Shown: one piece after another, positions 44,652-56,609 of the stretch
Layout: the number at the start of each line of letters is the position of its first letter
Position numbering within the stretch: the first letter of the stretch is position 1
Origin: Cymodocea nodosa
Lineage: Eukaryota > Streptophyta > Magnoliopsida > Alismatales > Cymodoceaceae
Assembly: GCA_036874045.1 (NCBI GenBank)
Contig: CM072335.1
Span: 17,677,501-17,741,500, forward strand
Direction: 5' to 3'
Length of the DNA: 64,000 bases
The notes under the pieces: generated by a model
The model's input: only the letters and a program-made list of their open reading frames with translations
Databases searched by the model: none
What the model was told of the DNA's origin: nothing
Program-made: the position numbers and the translations under genes

Positions 44652-47600
44652 TGTTCCCTTGGCAAGCACGACATTAGAAAACTTGTTTGGATCTCTAGCA
44701 ATGCACCAGAAAAACTTGGATTTGTTAACTTCTGTTTTTACTTAGTTAATTTATCTTTATGCCTATTCTTCTTTTTTTATATATAGAAGTAAACAAACAA
44801 CCTTTAATACAAGTTAGATATTAATTCCAATTTGTATTTTAACTGCAAGTGCACAATGTATATTGTATTAGTGTGCAAGTACAGGTCGATCCTGTAGGGA
44901 ATTGCTTAAGAAATGAGAACTGTTCCATTTTTAACAATCAAATTTATATATTCAATAAGCTCTCTATTGAATTACAGTTAACTCAACAGACAAAGTTCGT
45001 TGAGTTATGGCTAGCTCAACGAACTAATCTTGTGGACTTAAGTTAACTCCACGAGCCTGCATTTCCTATTTAATACAACTATTTATAGAGGAATTCGACC
45101 AACCATTGGGCGGTTCCACAGATTGTAAATAACATCAATTAAGCTCTCTAATGTTAGTAAACATTGGATTTATCATTAGGCAATACTAACATTCAGATAA
45201 TTCAAACAGTAACCATTAAAATTTTTAAGTCTTTTGAACGAACCAATTTTAATAAACTGTAAAACTAAAACAAACATAAAACAATCACAATATTGACAAA
45301 CATAACATTAATCACGATACAACACAAACAATACAAAATACAAACACAGATAAATTGTTTTTGGTATTTTTGTTTTAATATGAACATGGAAATAGGCGAA
45401 AGGTGAAATGTAAAGTAATCTCAATCAACAGTAAATACTTCTGTCACTACATACGACGCGATTACACCACTGAAAATTAAACCACTTACAATCCTGTCTC
45501 CTCTCCCTATAGAATCGTGAGTCCAGAATTGCAAGATGATCTCCTCTTTAGCATACAGGCATCAACCCGAAGTCAAGGCTAGAAGCTTTACGATCTCTTG
45601 AAATATGAGTCGACGCTTGGTGAAAATTGCTTCCCTTCCCGCGACGCAATCACTCCTCACAATGGTTGTCAGGCACTATGTTTGGCTCGGAATCGACCCA
45701 ACATTAGGAAAGTATCCTAACAGACCTCCGATGGTTGGTGATTATGGTGGTGGTGATGACGGTTGGTGTAGTACTTCAAAGAATTGCCGAAGCTGTCTGC
45801 AGAAATCTTGGTGCCCCTCCTCTATACACACTAGCCATACCCATCGATCACACACACACACACACACCTCTTCTTTATCTCTTCTTTTTCTTTTATATTT
45901 CTTCAGTGGTAACTGCTTTTGCTTGAATGGTCGGTTGGATTTCCTTCATTCATATCAATGACGATGATTTCTTTTCTCTACGCAATACGTGCGATCGTGG
46001 TTTTTTCCTTCCAACTGTCCTATTTCTACAATTGCTACAGTAGCATATTAGAAAGTAATTAGTCTGTGGAGTTACAGATAAGTCAACGGACTTACCTCAT
46101 TGATTTAACTGTAAAACACATGCATAAATTTAAGTATCCAATGCTTAGGTGAATTTTGGATACTTACAAACTTAACTATTCGATGCCGAAATGCATTTTG
46201 GATACTTATAAACATAACTATCCGATGCCCAGATGCATTTCAGATAGTTATAGCTAACTCACCGAAAATCCACTTAAGTCACTATTGAGTATTTATGTTT
46301 TGATGATGTGTGCTGAATGAAAATAATCATATTTGCTCAATTATTATTGCTTGTGAAAAGAAATTAAAATCATCAATTAATACAGAAAAAGCTTACTGAT
46401 ATAAATACTTGTCTGTATTGGATCTGAAGTTAATAACTAGTCATTTCGTTGCATTAATTTCTCATTTAGCTAAACGTTAAGTTAACGTGTGTTTTTATTG
46501 AAAAGCATGATATGTTTTAATGTTATATCTTCTGTATCATGAACAGTGCACGTTTAGACAACTCGTTAAGTTAGAGTTTTGTTTGTATAGAGGTCACGTG
46601 AGAACTCATTAAGTTAGAGGCTTAAAGGTTAAAATAGGTCACGTGATAACTCGTTAAGTTAGTGAGTAAAAGAAGAGACGAACTCGTTAAGTTAGTGTTA
46701 TACACGTGGTGAAATTATAAGTTACGAATGTTGTATTGTATCACGTGAGGTGCACATGTTTAACTCGTTAAGTTAACATAACTAAACGCGTTGAGTTGCT
46801 ATATTGAACACTAAGGCAACGCGTTAGGTTAGCATTATAAACTTAAGTTGTTATTTTTGCACGTGGTAAAATTCTTATTATAAAAACATTTGTTTATTAC
46901 TGGTTCGTTGAGTTATCATAACACAACAGAAATGGTTCGTTGAGTTATCATAACACAACAGAGATGGTTCGTTGAGATAGCATAACACCATGGACTTAGT
47001 TCGTTGAGTTAGCTACAGTACTTGTCACGTGAAATGGCACATGAGGAACTCGTTAAGTTAGAAACGTTAAGTTATATATATACTTGTGTTACTCGTTTAG
47101 TTAACATTAAAGTAACGACTTCTTATTACACTGATGAAAAACTTTTGGACAAGAAAGTTTATTTTGCAGGAAATTTTTTAGAGATCCAAGACTGATGATT
47201 AAAGAAAATTCGAAATATAAACGTGGGTTAGAATGTGTGTGTTTCGATGAAGGAAAAAGAAAAGACATGGAGAAGTGGAAAACTGGTGGTGGTTAAACGT
47301 GAAGGATATGCATGAAATGAAGATACAGTATAAAAGGCATAGAATTCTCGTTGATCAATTTATCCTTGCACACAAAAAGAAAAATCTTTTCAAGGATCAA
47401 ATCATCCCCGCACACCAAAAGAAAAATCCTTTTCAGGGATCAAAAACACCTTCTCGGGGAAAATCTCTCAAGTGGAAGAAAGTTCAGTGAAGCATAAAAA
47501 GGTAAGATTTTCGTCACTGAAGATTTGAAGTATCAGAAGAAAGCAAATTCGGTGAAGCATGAAAAGACAAGATATTCGTCACTGAAGAATTGCTGAAGAA

Positions 47601-48419
47601 GAAAAAGAAGAAGAAGAAAGATCTCAAACAGGGAGAAAAGTTTTAAATTCCGCAAATTAGTTTTCTCTATTTGTAGTTATGAAATTGTTTAGATGATACA
47701 TGGTATCGAAATATAATTGCACCTACAATTTCTGAGGAGAATTGAATTGTATATTGTAATTGAAACCTTGAATAAAAATGATTTTATGAAAACAATGTCT
47801 CGACTTGTTTTTGAGTTTTAAAGTTTCAATTATATTTCAGAAAATATTAAAAATACACAATTCACCCCCCTCTTGTGTAGCCATACGATCCTATAGTCAT
47901 TTTCCTAGAACATGACACGTGTTCACAGCTATTTTATAAATAAAAGGAGATTTCAGAGAGTTACACATATAACTTACTGATGCTCAACTGCAATTTCAGA
48001 TAGTTATAGATAACTCACCGAAAGTTCATTTAAGTCATGCATTATGGTTTCGACATGTGTATTTCAGGAAATAATAAAATATTCTTTTAAAACATATTTG
48101 TTCGGCAGTTTAAAACATAACTATCCGATATATGTTCGATATGTTAAACATAACTATCCGATATATGTTCGGTATGTTAAACATAACTAACTGAAATATT
48201 AGAAATTTCGTATACTTAAGAATTTCACAGCCTGCAACTTACTAACAGTTTAGAAATGTACTAAATTACATTAATTCCCCAAAATTAAGCAAATTCTTTA
48301 ATTAAAGCATATAACAGTGGAATTATAACATAATGGCTTAATTCTCATATGATAAGCTAAATATTATGCAATTAACCATCATTTAACCGTTAATAATATG
48401 CACTTTTTCATTCTAAACA
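44652..48419 (-). repeat. 3' LTR of element E, split by a solo copia LTR
   Basis: The LTR runs from TGTTTAGAATGAAAAAGTGC (48419) to ...CCAAGGGAACA (44652) on the minus strand. Without the 1618-base insertion it is about 2150 bases, close to the 2111-base 5' LTR. A CA microsatellite lies at about 45850-45868. TATAAAAG is at 45890-45897. A tandem array of CCGATATATGTTCG-type units occurs at 48110-48190. Confidence 0.9.
46283..47895 (+). mobile_element. Solo LTR of the copia family in the E 3' LTR
   Basis: This 1613-base LTR of the A/B family lies in plus orientation with no internal region. The terminal bases have decayed: TATTGAG instead of TGTTGAG and CCTATA instead of CCTACA. The flanks GTCAC (46278-46282) and GTCAT (47896-47900) form a target-site duplication with one mismatch. 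The uninterrupted sequence is visible in the E 5' LTR near 62983. TATAAAAGG is at 47329-47337; a short ORF at 47275-47490 is LTR leader. Confidence 0.93.
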
Positions 48420-50300
48420 CTTCCCCCGTACCTAAATTTTGCTAGTCCCTTAGCAAACTAAGATCTAATTAATTGGTCTTTCTAAAAGTGCTAGAATTAA
48501 TTCTTCCGTTTTTTTTTTCTTTTGTTTAGCATAAGAACTTGTATTATTATATAGATATACTATATGTTTCAGTAATCTATTTTAACATTGTTTTCTCCTC
48601 TTCAACTTGCAAATATACCTAGAATATATGCAAATTACATACAAAGTATATCATCATCACATAAGTGTTAATTATATTATCGTTTGTTCTTGTTTCATTA
48701 TCTGTCATCCTGAATTTTCCAATAAGATTTCTAGAAGAGATTTCAAAAACATACGAATCAAAGTACAATCCAATTCAATATGATTAAGACAACTAGAATA
48801 AAGAATTGTATCTCCATTAAACAACTTCAAAAGTCTATTCTAGATTCATATTTCAGCAATTCTAGATAACAGAAAATATACTCGATTCATAAGATATCTG
48901 TATTTCACAAAACACTTGTATGTTTTCAGAACAATATATTTATATTATTTTTTTTTTCTTCTTCTTCTTCTTTTTTTTTCTTTAAAAGTTAATTTGACAA
49001 GCTTTAATCATACAAGAGCTTTCTAATGTACCCATGTAACGAGCTTTCAGTCAACAATCCCATATCTGATCAGGATCTCAGGTTGCCAGATTTCAAGAGT
49101 CCTTTTTCAGGTCAATAATCCTTACATACCTATCTGCTCAAGTACAAAAGGCTCGTGATCAAACAAGTCAATAAACTCTCAAAATATATTTTTTTTTCTT
49201 TCTCTTTTTTTTTTCTTTTCAAAATATAAAAACAAAACAAAACATTAATCACATACTGTATATGTACGTATTTCATTAATACAGATGCAATAAAACACCA
49301 ATCTCATATAGTCCTGCTTCTATTATTTACTGAAAATATGAATCCATAACAATAAGTTCATACCTTTTTTGTAGTTTAATAAGATCTACACATAAATCAT
49401 TCTACAAGTTTAATCACGAAAATTAAATGTATCTTTAATCATATGTGTTTCATTTAATCTAGAATTCACATCTCAGCTCTTTCAGGACTTCAGATAATTT
49501 ACTGATTTTTCATTAAACATTCTGATTTCATTTTAAAATCGTGAAGGTGTTAAACTCATGAAATTCAGAAAAAACATAAGATACTATATCTAGCCTTCTA
49601 AATATAACATTCAAGCAGTTATAGTTTATAAAAATTTTATAATCTCAATTATCAGATAGTTACAGCAAGTTCCTAAAATTTTCACTTTCCACAAAACTTT
49701 GCAGTACCATTTTAATTCCTTTAATTAACAAACTTACATGGTTGTTACTTTACTTACCTCCCCCCCCATACCTACATTTTGCATTGTCCTCAATGTAAAA
49801 GATTTGATAATAAATACAGTAATTGTAGCAGGCATGAATATAGTTTCGTTGGTTTAGCACCTAACTCAATCAATGAGTTTAAATCTAAATTCAGGATAAG
49901 TAATCAGTTACATACCTTGTTTCGTTTGTATCTCCTTCTACATATTCCGATTTTTGATTCTGAAAAACTTTTCATTCACAGATAAAAGCAAAATATATAA
50001 CAAAATAACATTTAACAGATATTGATAAATCATTGTCTTGTGTGGAACCCAGGCTCCTATGCCTTTGGTGGCTCACAAGCAAGCCAGTTGGTTTCCTATA
50101 ATAGATACCAACAAACTGGATTGATATTTTGTTTTTTTCTTTTATAAAATAAAATGAAAACTACACATTTTTTTCTAAAAGTAAATGCAGAATACACACA
50201 ACATTAAACACACAAAATCACAGCTTAAGAACATGATTGAAAAGTAGAAACAAATAGAATAAACATGTTAGTCCAAGCAAACTTTTTAAGCATAATTCTT
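48420..50300 (-). other. Polypurine tract and 3' non-coding region of element E
   Basis: On the minus strand, ACGGGGGAAG lies directly before the 3' LTR. The block shared with copia B lies at about 48590-49620. GAGGACAATGC followed by TATGGGGGGGG occurs at 49757-49795, a motif typical of Athila elements after their coding region. A splice-donor-like AAGGTATGT occurs near 49917. The small hydrophobic ORF of F is degraded here. Confidence 0.7.
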
Positions 50301-50307
50301 CTTGCTA

Positions 50308-51360
50308 TTAATTCTGTTTAATGCAGTTCTTATTTCTGCTTAATTTGTAAACGTGTAATATATTATAAATTCCAAATACAAGTGTATTACCATTAATGAT
50401 ATAAAATGCAGAAAGGGATCCTTTTCGGTTCCAAGGTAATGTAGCAATTTCTATTTCTACATCTATTTCAATATACTCCTCTTCCCACTTCCATTCATTT
50501 ATGTCTTTCATAATCCATATTTAAAATTTCATCAATTCATCCCACCATCTTATTAGACATAAAGTAGGATTATCATATTCATTATACCACATTCTTATTT
50601 GAATTTTATCAAATTCTGCAGATGGTGGTTTAGCTATTTCTCTCGGTATAGGTAATATTTCCATAAAATCATCATAATTGTCTATGCTCACTATGTATAA
50701 ATCATATCCAAATGCTATTGATATATCTGTGACTAGATATACATATCCATTAAGTATGACATGCATGTTGTTAATTAATGATTTCTGTCCTAGATATATC
50801 ATAATATTTTCAATCCAAGATCTATTCAGAAAATTATACACACTTAAGCATAAATCTTCACCCTAATCTCCTGTAGGTCTCCAATAATATAATTTTTTAG
50901 GAATTGTAGAATTTTTATCAAAAAATATTAAAGTTGACCCACAATTTACAGTTGGTACTTCATATCTATTAGGTCTTCCTATATACCATTCTTCTCTTGT
51001 TATAGGATTTCTTATCAAAATATTAGGTAATAGACTTGCATACCTTGGTCTTGTCCTGTATATGATTAATCCTTCATCTATCCCCAAAATATGATCTATT
51101 CCTTCTAATGTATTTGGTGGAATTCCAGTAGTTTCTGCCATAGTCAGATATTTATGGTTAATTGAACTACGATTAAATGACCTCCATATGAATCCATCTC
51201 TAATCTTAATCATTTTTGCAGCTTGTAGTCCTTGAAAATATTTTTCTTCAATATAGTCTTTAATTTCCTTTGATACACAACATAGCCTGCACAGATCTTT
51301 AGCTGACAAGTTACTTAGTACTTCCCTTAGTGCATCCAACGGTAATTGCATCAATTTCAT
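50308..51360 (-). pseudogene. Captured F-box gene of element E
   Basis: From ATG 51360, about 350 codons in a single frame are interrupted only by stops at 50863-50865 and 50521-50523. Residues 5-45 form a clear F-box (LPLDALREVLSNLSAKDLCR, then CCVSKEIKDYI), the part that binds SKP1 in SCF ubiquitin ligases. The rest has repeated W/Y-rich beta-strand-like segments (REEWYIGRPNRYEVP, TLCLIRWWDELMKF), as in plant F-box associated or kelch-type regions. A splice-acceptor-like TTTTTGTTATACAG lies 12 bases before the ATG, conserved in element F. An upstream in-frame ATG at 51453 is not conserved. I infer host origin. The target is unknown. Confidence 0.82.
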
Positions 51361-51560
51361 TTGTTGATTCTGTATAACAAAAACAAAAATTTTAGCAGAG
51401 ACAAAAATTAACATAACTACTGCACACCCTCGTGGAATTAAGGCATAACTCAACGGACTAAGTTCGTTGAGTTAAGGACTAACTCTACAATACTATTAAC
51501 TATAAATAAAAACATATATATATATATATATAGATATATAGCTACTTCAGTTATACTGCT

Positions 51561-52896
51561 TCATTCAGCTATCCTCCTAGAAGATGTATCAATTTCATTA
51601 ACAATTCTATTGACAGGGTTAGGTACTGCTTGCATTGGCAATCCTCCAGTAGGTCTAACTTCCATTGATTCCTTCTGTCTAAGGGGTATATTTCTATTCT
51701 GATTTTGAATTGTAGCATTTCCAAATACAAAATCCAAATGATTGTTTAATTGTTGGATTATCTTTTCTAATTTCTTTATTCTAGATCCTTGTTCCAATAA
51801 TGCTTCATAACTTATATTCTTCTCATTTATATTTTCTCCTCCTTGGAAATTTTTGTTTCTCCAAGATAAATTCGGGTGATTTCTCTAATTAGGATTATAA
51901 GAATTTCCAAAGTTATCTTTCTGATTTCTAGCATAAATAATATCTAGATCATTAATGTTTGCATTCTTTTCTGCTAGCTTTTGATTTAATGATAACTCTT
52001 CTATTTTCTTTCTTAATTCATTTAATTTCACCTCAAGCATAGTACTTGAATCTATTTCATGCATTCCTCTTGGCAATATTCTTTTATCTGCAATAGCTTC
52101 AGCCGAGTTTTCCCACTGTATAGTTCTTTTTGCAAAGTTTTCTAAATATGCCCATGCTTCTTCACTACATAATTTCAAAAATCCATTTTGACGAGTAGAT
52201 TCTAATAACGATTTTGTTGAAACATCTATGCCTTCATAAATTATACCTATTAATTGTACTTTACTCATTGCATGATGTGGACATTGAGTCAGTAAATCTT
52301 TCAAAATATTTTCAGAATGATTCACCCTATTTTTGGCTACACATTAATATTTCCTTTTTCTTTTTAATCGTTTGATGTGTTGGATAATATTTTTCCAAAA
52401 AAATAGAGCAAAATTTAGTCTATGCAGAAATTGAATCAGACGACAGAGTATATAACCATCTCTTAGCTGTTTCTTTTAAAGCAAAAGAGATATATCTAAG
52501 TTTAATAGCATCTATACTCATGTTCGACATTTTCATCATTTGACAAACTTCGTTAAATTCTCTAAGGAAATAATAGGCATCCTCTCTTTCTAATCCATGA
52601 AAATGTGGCAATTGACTAACATAATTAGATTTCAGTTCAAATCTATCTCCCTCAAAGTTTGGCAATCGAATACATGAAGGTTCATCCACTAATTCCGGAT
52701 ACAGAATTTCTCCTAATGGTTTTTCTACTGGAGCAGCCATCTCTACATTCTCTTTTAAAGAAAGGTTAGCTACAGCCCTAAGAATTTCATTAAAGTCTAG
52801 TTCAGAAAATGTTTCAATGTGCCTCTGTGTTGAATATTCCTGGGTAGGTGTTCTTACTAATCGATTAGTGCTCAAAGAATGAGTCCATGTGCTCAT
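51561..52896 (-). pseudogene. Athila gag main domain, displaced to 3' end of E
   Basis: ATG 52896 opens a frame with the Athila-type gag domain: CIRLPNFEGDRFELKSNYVS, FLREFNEVCQMMKMSNMSID, IKLRYISFALKETAKRWLYT. After a break, FLEKYYPTHQTI and LLTQCPHHAMSKVQLIGIIY follow, with EEAWAYLENFAKRTIQW. The tail has NHPNLSW and a coiled-coil part, then RPTGGLPMQAVPNPVNR. Breaks occur at 52420 and 51885. No zinc knuckle is present; it sits at the other end of the element (60365-61249). In usual Athila elements this domain directly follows the primer-binding site, so the position after integrase and the env-like ORF is odd. Confidence 0.85.
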
Positions 52897-53849
52897 AAAT
52901 AAATAGCAGAAGATTAATTACATACCAGTCTAAAGCTTTCTATTCAGTAAATATTTGTTGACGGATGAAGTAGAATCAGCTACTTCTCCTTCCAGCTCCT
53001 CCAACGCTTTTCTCCTTTCTTTTAAAAGTGTTGGTAACTCGTAAATAACATTTTGTTTTATATATATAATGCTCATCCATAAAGTGAATAAATCTCGTTG
53101 CAAGAATGTGTCTTGCAACATGCAGCGTGGTTCCTATTTTTATGGGTACATGTACCACTATTAATTTCAAATTTTGGTAACCGCTAAACTGACGAAGTTT
53201 CGTTCGTGGTTAAAAGAATAAGCATTCTACTTAATCCACGAACTAACCTCATTGAGTTACAGATAACTCAAAGGAACAATGTCGGTTACTGTTGCTAACT
53301 CCACGGACTAAGTTCATTGAGTTGCAGATAACTCAACGGAGTGACCTTATATTATATTATTGACCTCGTGGAGTTAAGCTTAACTCAACGGACTTACTTT
53401 GTTGAGTTAACACTTAGCAACTTCTAAGTTTACTCCTCGTAAGTACCTCTTTGTTTATAAAAATTTTTCTGCATTCTACTAACTGAAATAAAGTTAAATC
53501 TATGCCATTAATGCATCATTCTAATAAAAATTTGTTTAAATCTGAATATTATATATATATTTAACTTGCAAGTCATTTTATGTCATGCAGAATTTACATT
53601 TTACCTTGTAACATGTAGAAATTTTCAAGCATCTATCCTGTCATTCAACAAATTGTAAATCTATTAAACATTCATTCATAATTTTCCACAAATTATATAA
53701 CATTCAATAAATTCCATTCATTTCACATTCAAAACACATATGAAAAGTACATCTGAAAAATTTATATTCATTCATATAAATCAATTTACATTACACATCA
53801 TACAATTTTCATACAAATTTATACAATTAGACGAACAATACAATTTAGC
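52897..53849 (-). other. Spacer between env-like ORF and gag of element E
   Basis: There is no convincing gene; a short frame at 52930-53121 is not recognisable. CTGGTATGT near 52925 (minus) resembles a splice donor. Paired CTCAACGGA/TTCGTTGAGTTA words, as in the LTRs, occur at 53220-53410. The rest is AT-rich. Confidence 0.55.
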
Positions 53850-56092
53850 CTCTATTCCTAAGTTCATCTACTTCCTTCTAGAGTTTTTCTAATTATTGCT
53901 CTAATTGATTAATTCTCTCTACGGCTCTTGTAATGCTTCTAGAAGGTGCAACAATCTCTATAGGTACAAAATTTCTGTATTCTTTCACTGAAATGGTTCT
54001 TGACTTGATCCTTTTTGATGCCCACTTAGTGAAATCTATATAGTCCACCATCAGTAGTGGAATCAAATCTCCATAAAACAATTTTTTCTTTACTGTTCTC
54101 AGCTTGGAGATAAAAACTACAGACCAATTTATTGGAATTCTCTTTACAACTGCAAACGTGGCCCATTTGACAAATTGATTCAGTTCTATGTCATGGCTTG
54201 TCGTTGATAGACATTTTTAATTAAAATGTTGGCTACCATGTGTGTTTTACCATTTAAATGCTTCAGTCTATTTAATAAAGGCACACCAAGATTGATAGCC
54301 AAACTGTCCTTGATATTTGCTCTGTCCATTCAACGGCAGTTGTACTTTCCAATATTTCCTGCCCTTCATTCTTCAACCCAAAAATGTTGTGGAGAAGCTC
54401 TAGTGTTATCTGTACATCAGCTTCTTCCACGTTGGAAATTAATTTTCCTTCTTCTTCTCTTAAATTTGCATAAAAACAGGGCACTAGATTTTCATATACT
54501 ACATGCCCTCTTTCTTGAGAAATAAAATTCAGTAGACCTTGGAACTCAAACAATTCTTTGATTTCTAGCTTTCCATCCCAATTTACTGGTCTACTGTAAA
54601 TAATATCATAACCCCTAATTTCTTGGTATTTAGTATAAGCTTCCTAACTCCAAAAATGTACTTCATTCAGAACTGTTGTTTTAGTCGGGTCAGGAATTTG
54701 CATTTGTTGCTCTAGAGGGGTTTGTTCTTGATCTTCTTCCTCCATATGCTGCATTTAAACATGTTTTGCAGATTCCAGAATTTTTGCTTGTGCTTTTGTC
54801 TCAGGTGGTGAGCCAACAGAACTCTCCACTCTGTCTTGAATTCTTTCCATATATTGCTGAAGAGTTTCTTGCTCTTCAGTGGAATCTACAAAGTCATTTT
54901 TGTCCAAATGACTTCTTTCAGCTTCTTCATTTTCTGTTCTTTCTTCTTCCTCCTGACTACCAATCTGCATTGTAACTGTTCTTTCTGATTCTGTGACAGA
55001 TTGGGATGGAGTCATGGGCAATTCAGTTTCTACCCTAATTTCTATTTCTTCTTTTTGTATAGGCTGCAGACTAATTTCAGCTTGTTTTTCTTCTTTTCTT
55101 TACTCCTCCTGCTGCTGCTCCTGCTCATCCTCAGAATCGGATAGCAGGTCTATAAAAATTGGCTCCACAGGCCCTTTTGAAATTGGTATTTCAGATTTAG
55201 TCTCTTTTTGATACTCAGGCACTATCTCTTTTCCTTTCCTTCATGTGATTAATTGTGCCTGTTATTCCTCTTCTTCATCTGAGATTAAATTTAAAAATAA
55301 AGGCTCTGCACACCTTTGAGCCACAGGTACTGGCTCTTCCTGTTTAATTCTTTCAATATTTGCTAGTCTTGAGGGACTAGCTTCAGCTTCTTTTGCAGCA
55401 AATCTGACAGCAGTTCTAGCAATAGTCTCTTGATGTTGTTCCACCTTAATTTTGTACTAGGCCCTCAACTTTTCTTCGGCCCTTTTTCTCTTAATGGCAT
55501 CATATAAAATATGTGCCTTAGCTGTAGCTATTTCTTCATTATCACCTTGGTCTCTTACTATCTTGACCAAGCTAGGAAACTCTTTCTCTTCTTCATCAGT
55601 TCTCGGCCAAGCAAATGCTACTCGTGACAATGGCTCTATTGGCTGAACTAGAGGTCCTAACTGCTATTCCTCAGGAACAGGTCTTTCAACAGTTGGTTCC
55701 TCCCGTTCTTCAGTTGCCTCTTCTTCATTTTCTTTCCTTTCTTGCTCCCAGATCGCCCATCTAGCTCGTCTACAGATTCATCTTTTGAACCAGAGCCAAG
55801 ACTTACATTGGATTAATTCTAGGGCAACTTCATTACTTGGCCTTATTTTTCTTTCCTTGCTTACAACAATTTCTGTAGCAACCTTTATTCTTGTTTCCAT
55901 TATTTGAGGTATTTGTATACCTAAATCTACTAAATCTCTTCTAAAATTGAAAAGTTTCGATTCTACCTTCTGTAGCTCTTTCTCTCTTGTCGTATTTCTA
56001 ATCTTCTACCGCGTGTGCCATTCTTCTGATTCCTTCAGAAATTCTGATGTGTCAACAGCCTCTTCCTAGAACTCGGGTGTCATCTTCTTCAT
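53850..56092 (-). pseudogene. Env-like accessory ORF of element E
   Basis: ATG 56092 (MKKMTPEF) starts a long decayed frame on the minus strand. The first 350 codons are Glu-rich with several LLSDSEDE/LISDEEEE-like acidic clusters. The central domain has YSRPVNWDGKLEIKELFEF, FYANLREEEG and ITLELLHNIFGL. Then come NILIKNVYQRQ, INWSVVFISKL and KLFYGDLIPLLM, and a final coiled-coil-like RAVERINQLEQ. It is collinear with the env-like ORF of copia B and with M. Stops, many at Gln codons, and at least two frameshifts near 54270 break it. No signal peptide or clear membrane span is seen, so 'envelope' is positional only. Confidence 0.72.
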
Positions 56093-56609
56093 TATGGAGT
56101 TACACAACAACACAAAATCGCTTTGATCTTTCTGTTCTAAATTCCAAATGGTTTGCTGGATAATGCCCCCAAAATCCTAGGTTTTAGATAAATAAGCCCT
56201 AAGTTTAGGCAGGTAATCGGGTCATTTCCCGAACCAACTATTACTTTCTCATCCACAGTCTTAGCTATAGTACTCCGTTGAGTTACAGTTAACTCAACAG
56301 AATAAGCTTGTTGACTAACGCAAGACTCAACGGAGTAAGTTCATTGAGTTAAGCGTAACTCAACGGACTTCCCATACAAATAGATATAATAAAAAATAAT
56401 ATTAAAAATACTTAAGATAATAATTTTTTCTATTTTTACCGATTTAACTGATACTATGTTTAGGTCAGACCTAATTTTTTTTTGAAAATTAATATAGATA
56501 TTTTTATGTTCCGGTCATACCGATGGATCAAGATGATTGAACCAAAATGATTTTTATATTTTAATTTTTTTTTTTTATATCAACATAAAAACTGATTTCT
56601 TACTAAGTA
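56093..56609 (-). other. Spacer between integrase and env-like ORF of element E
   Basis: There is no gene. Paired CTCCGTTGAGTTA/AACTCAACGGA words occur at 56275-56370, and AT-rich sequence with repeated ACCGA words at 56440-56530. Confidence 0.6.

Noticed and set aside
45605-45961. ORFs in the Athila LTRs (also 32371-32668, 40872-41060, 62440-62670)
   Set aside because: All are inside LTRs, on either strand, with CA-repeat-derived His/Thr runs; no conservation of frame beyond LTR similarity.
50308-51360. F-box gene as an ordinary host gene at this locus
   Set aside because: It lies between element E's gag and 3' LTR, inside the CATAC-bounded insertion, and a second copy sits in the same place in F.
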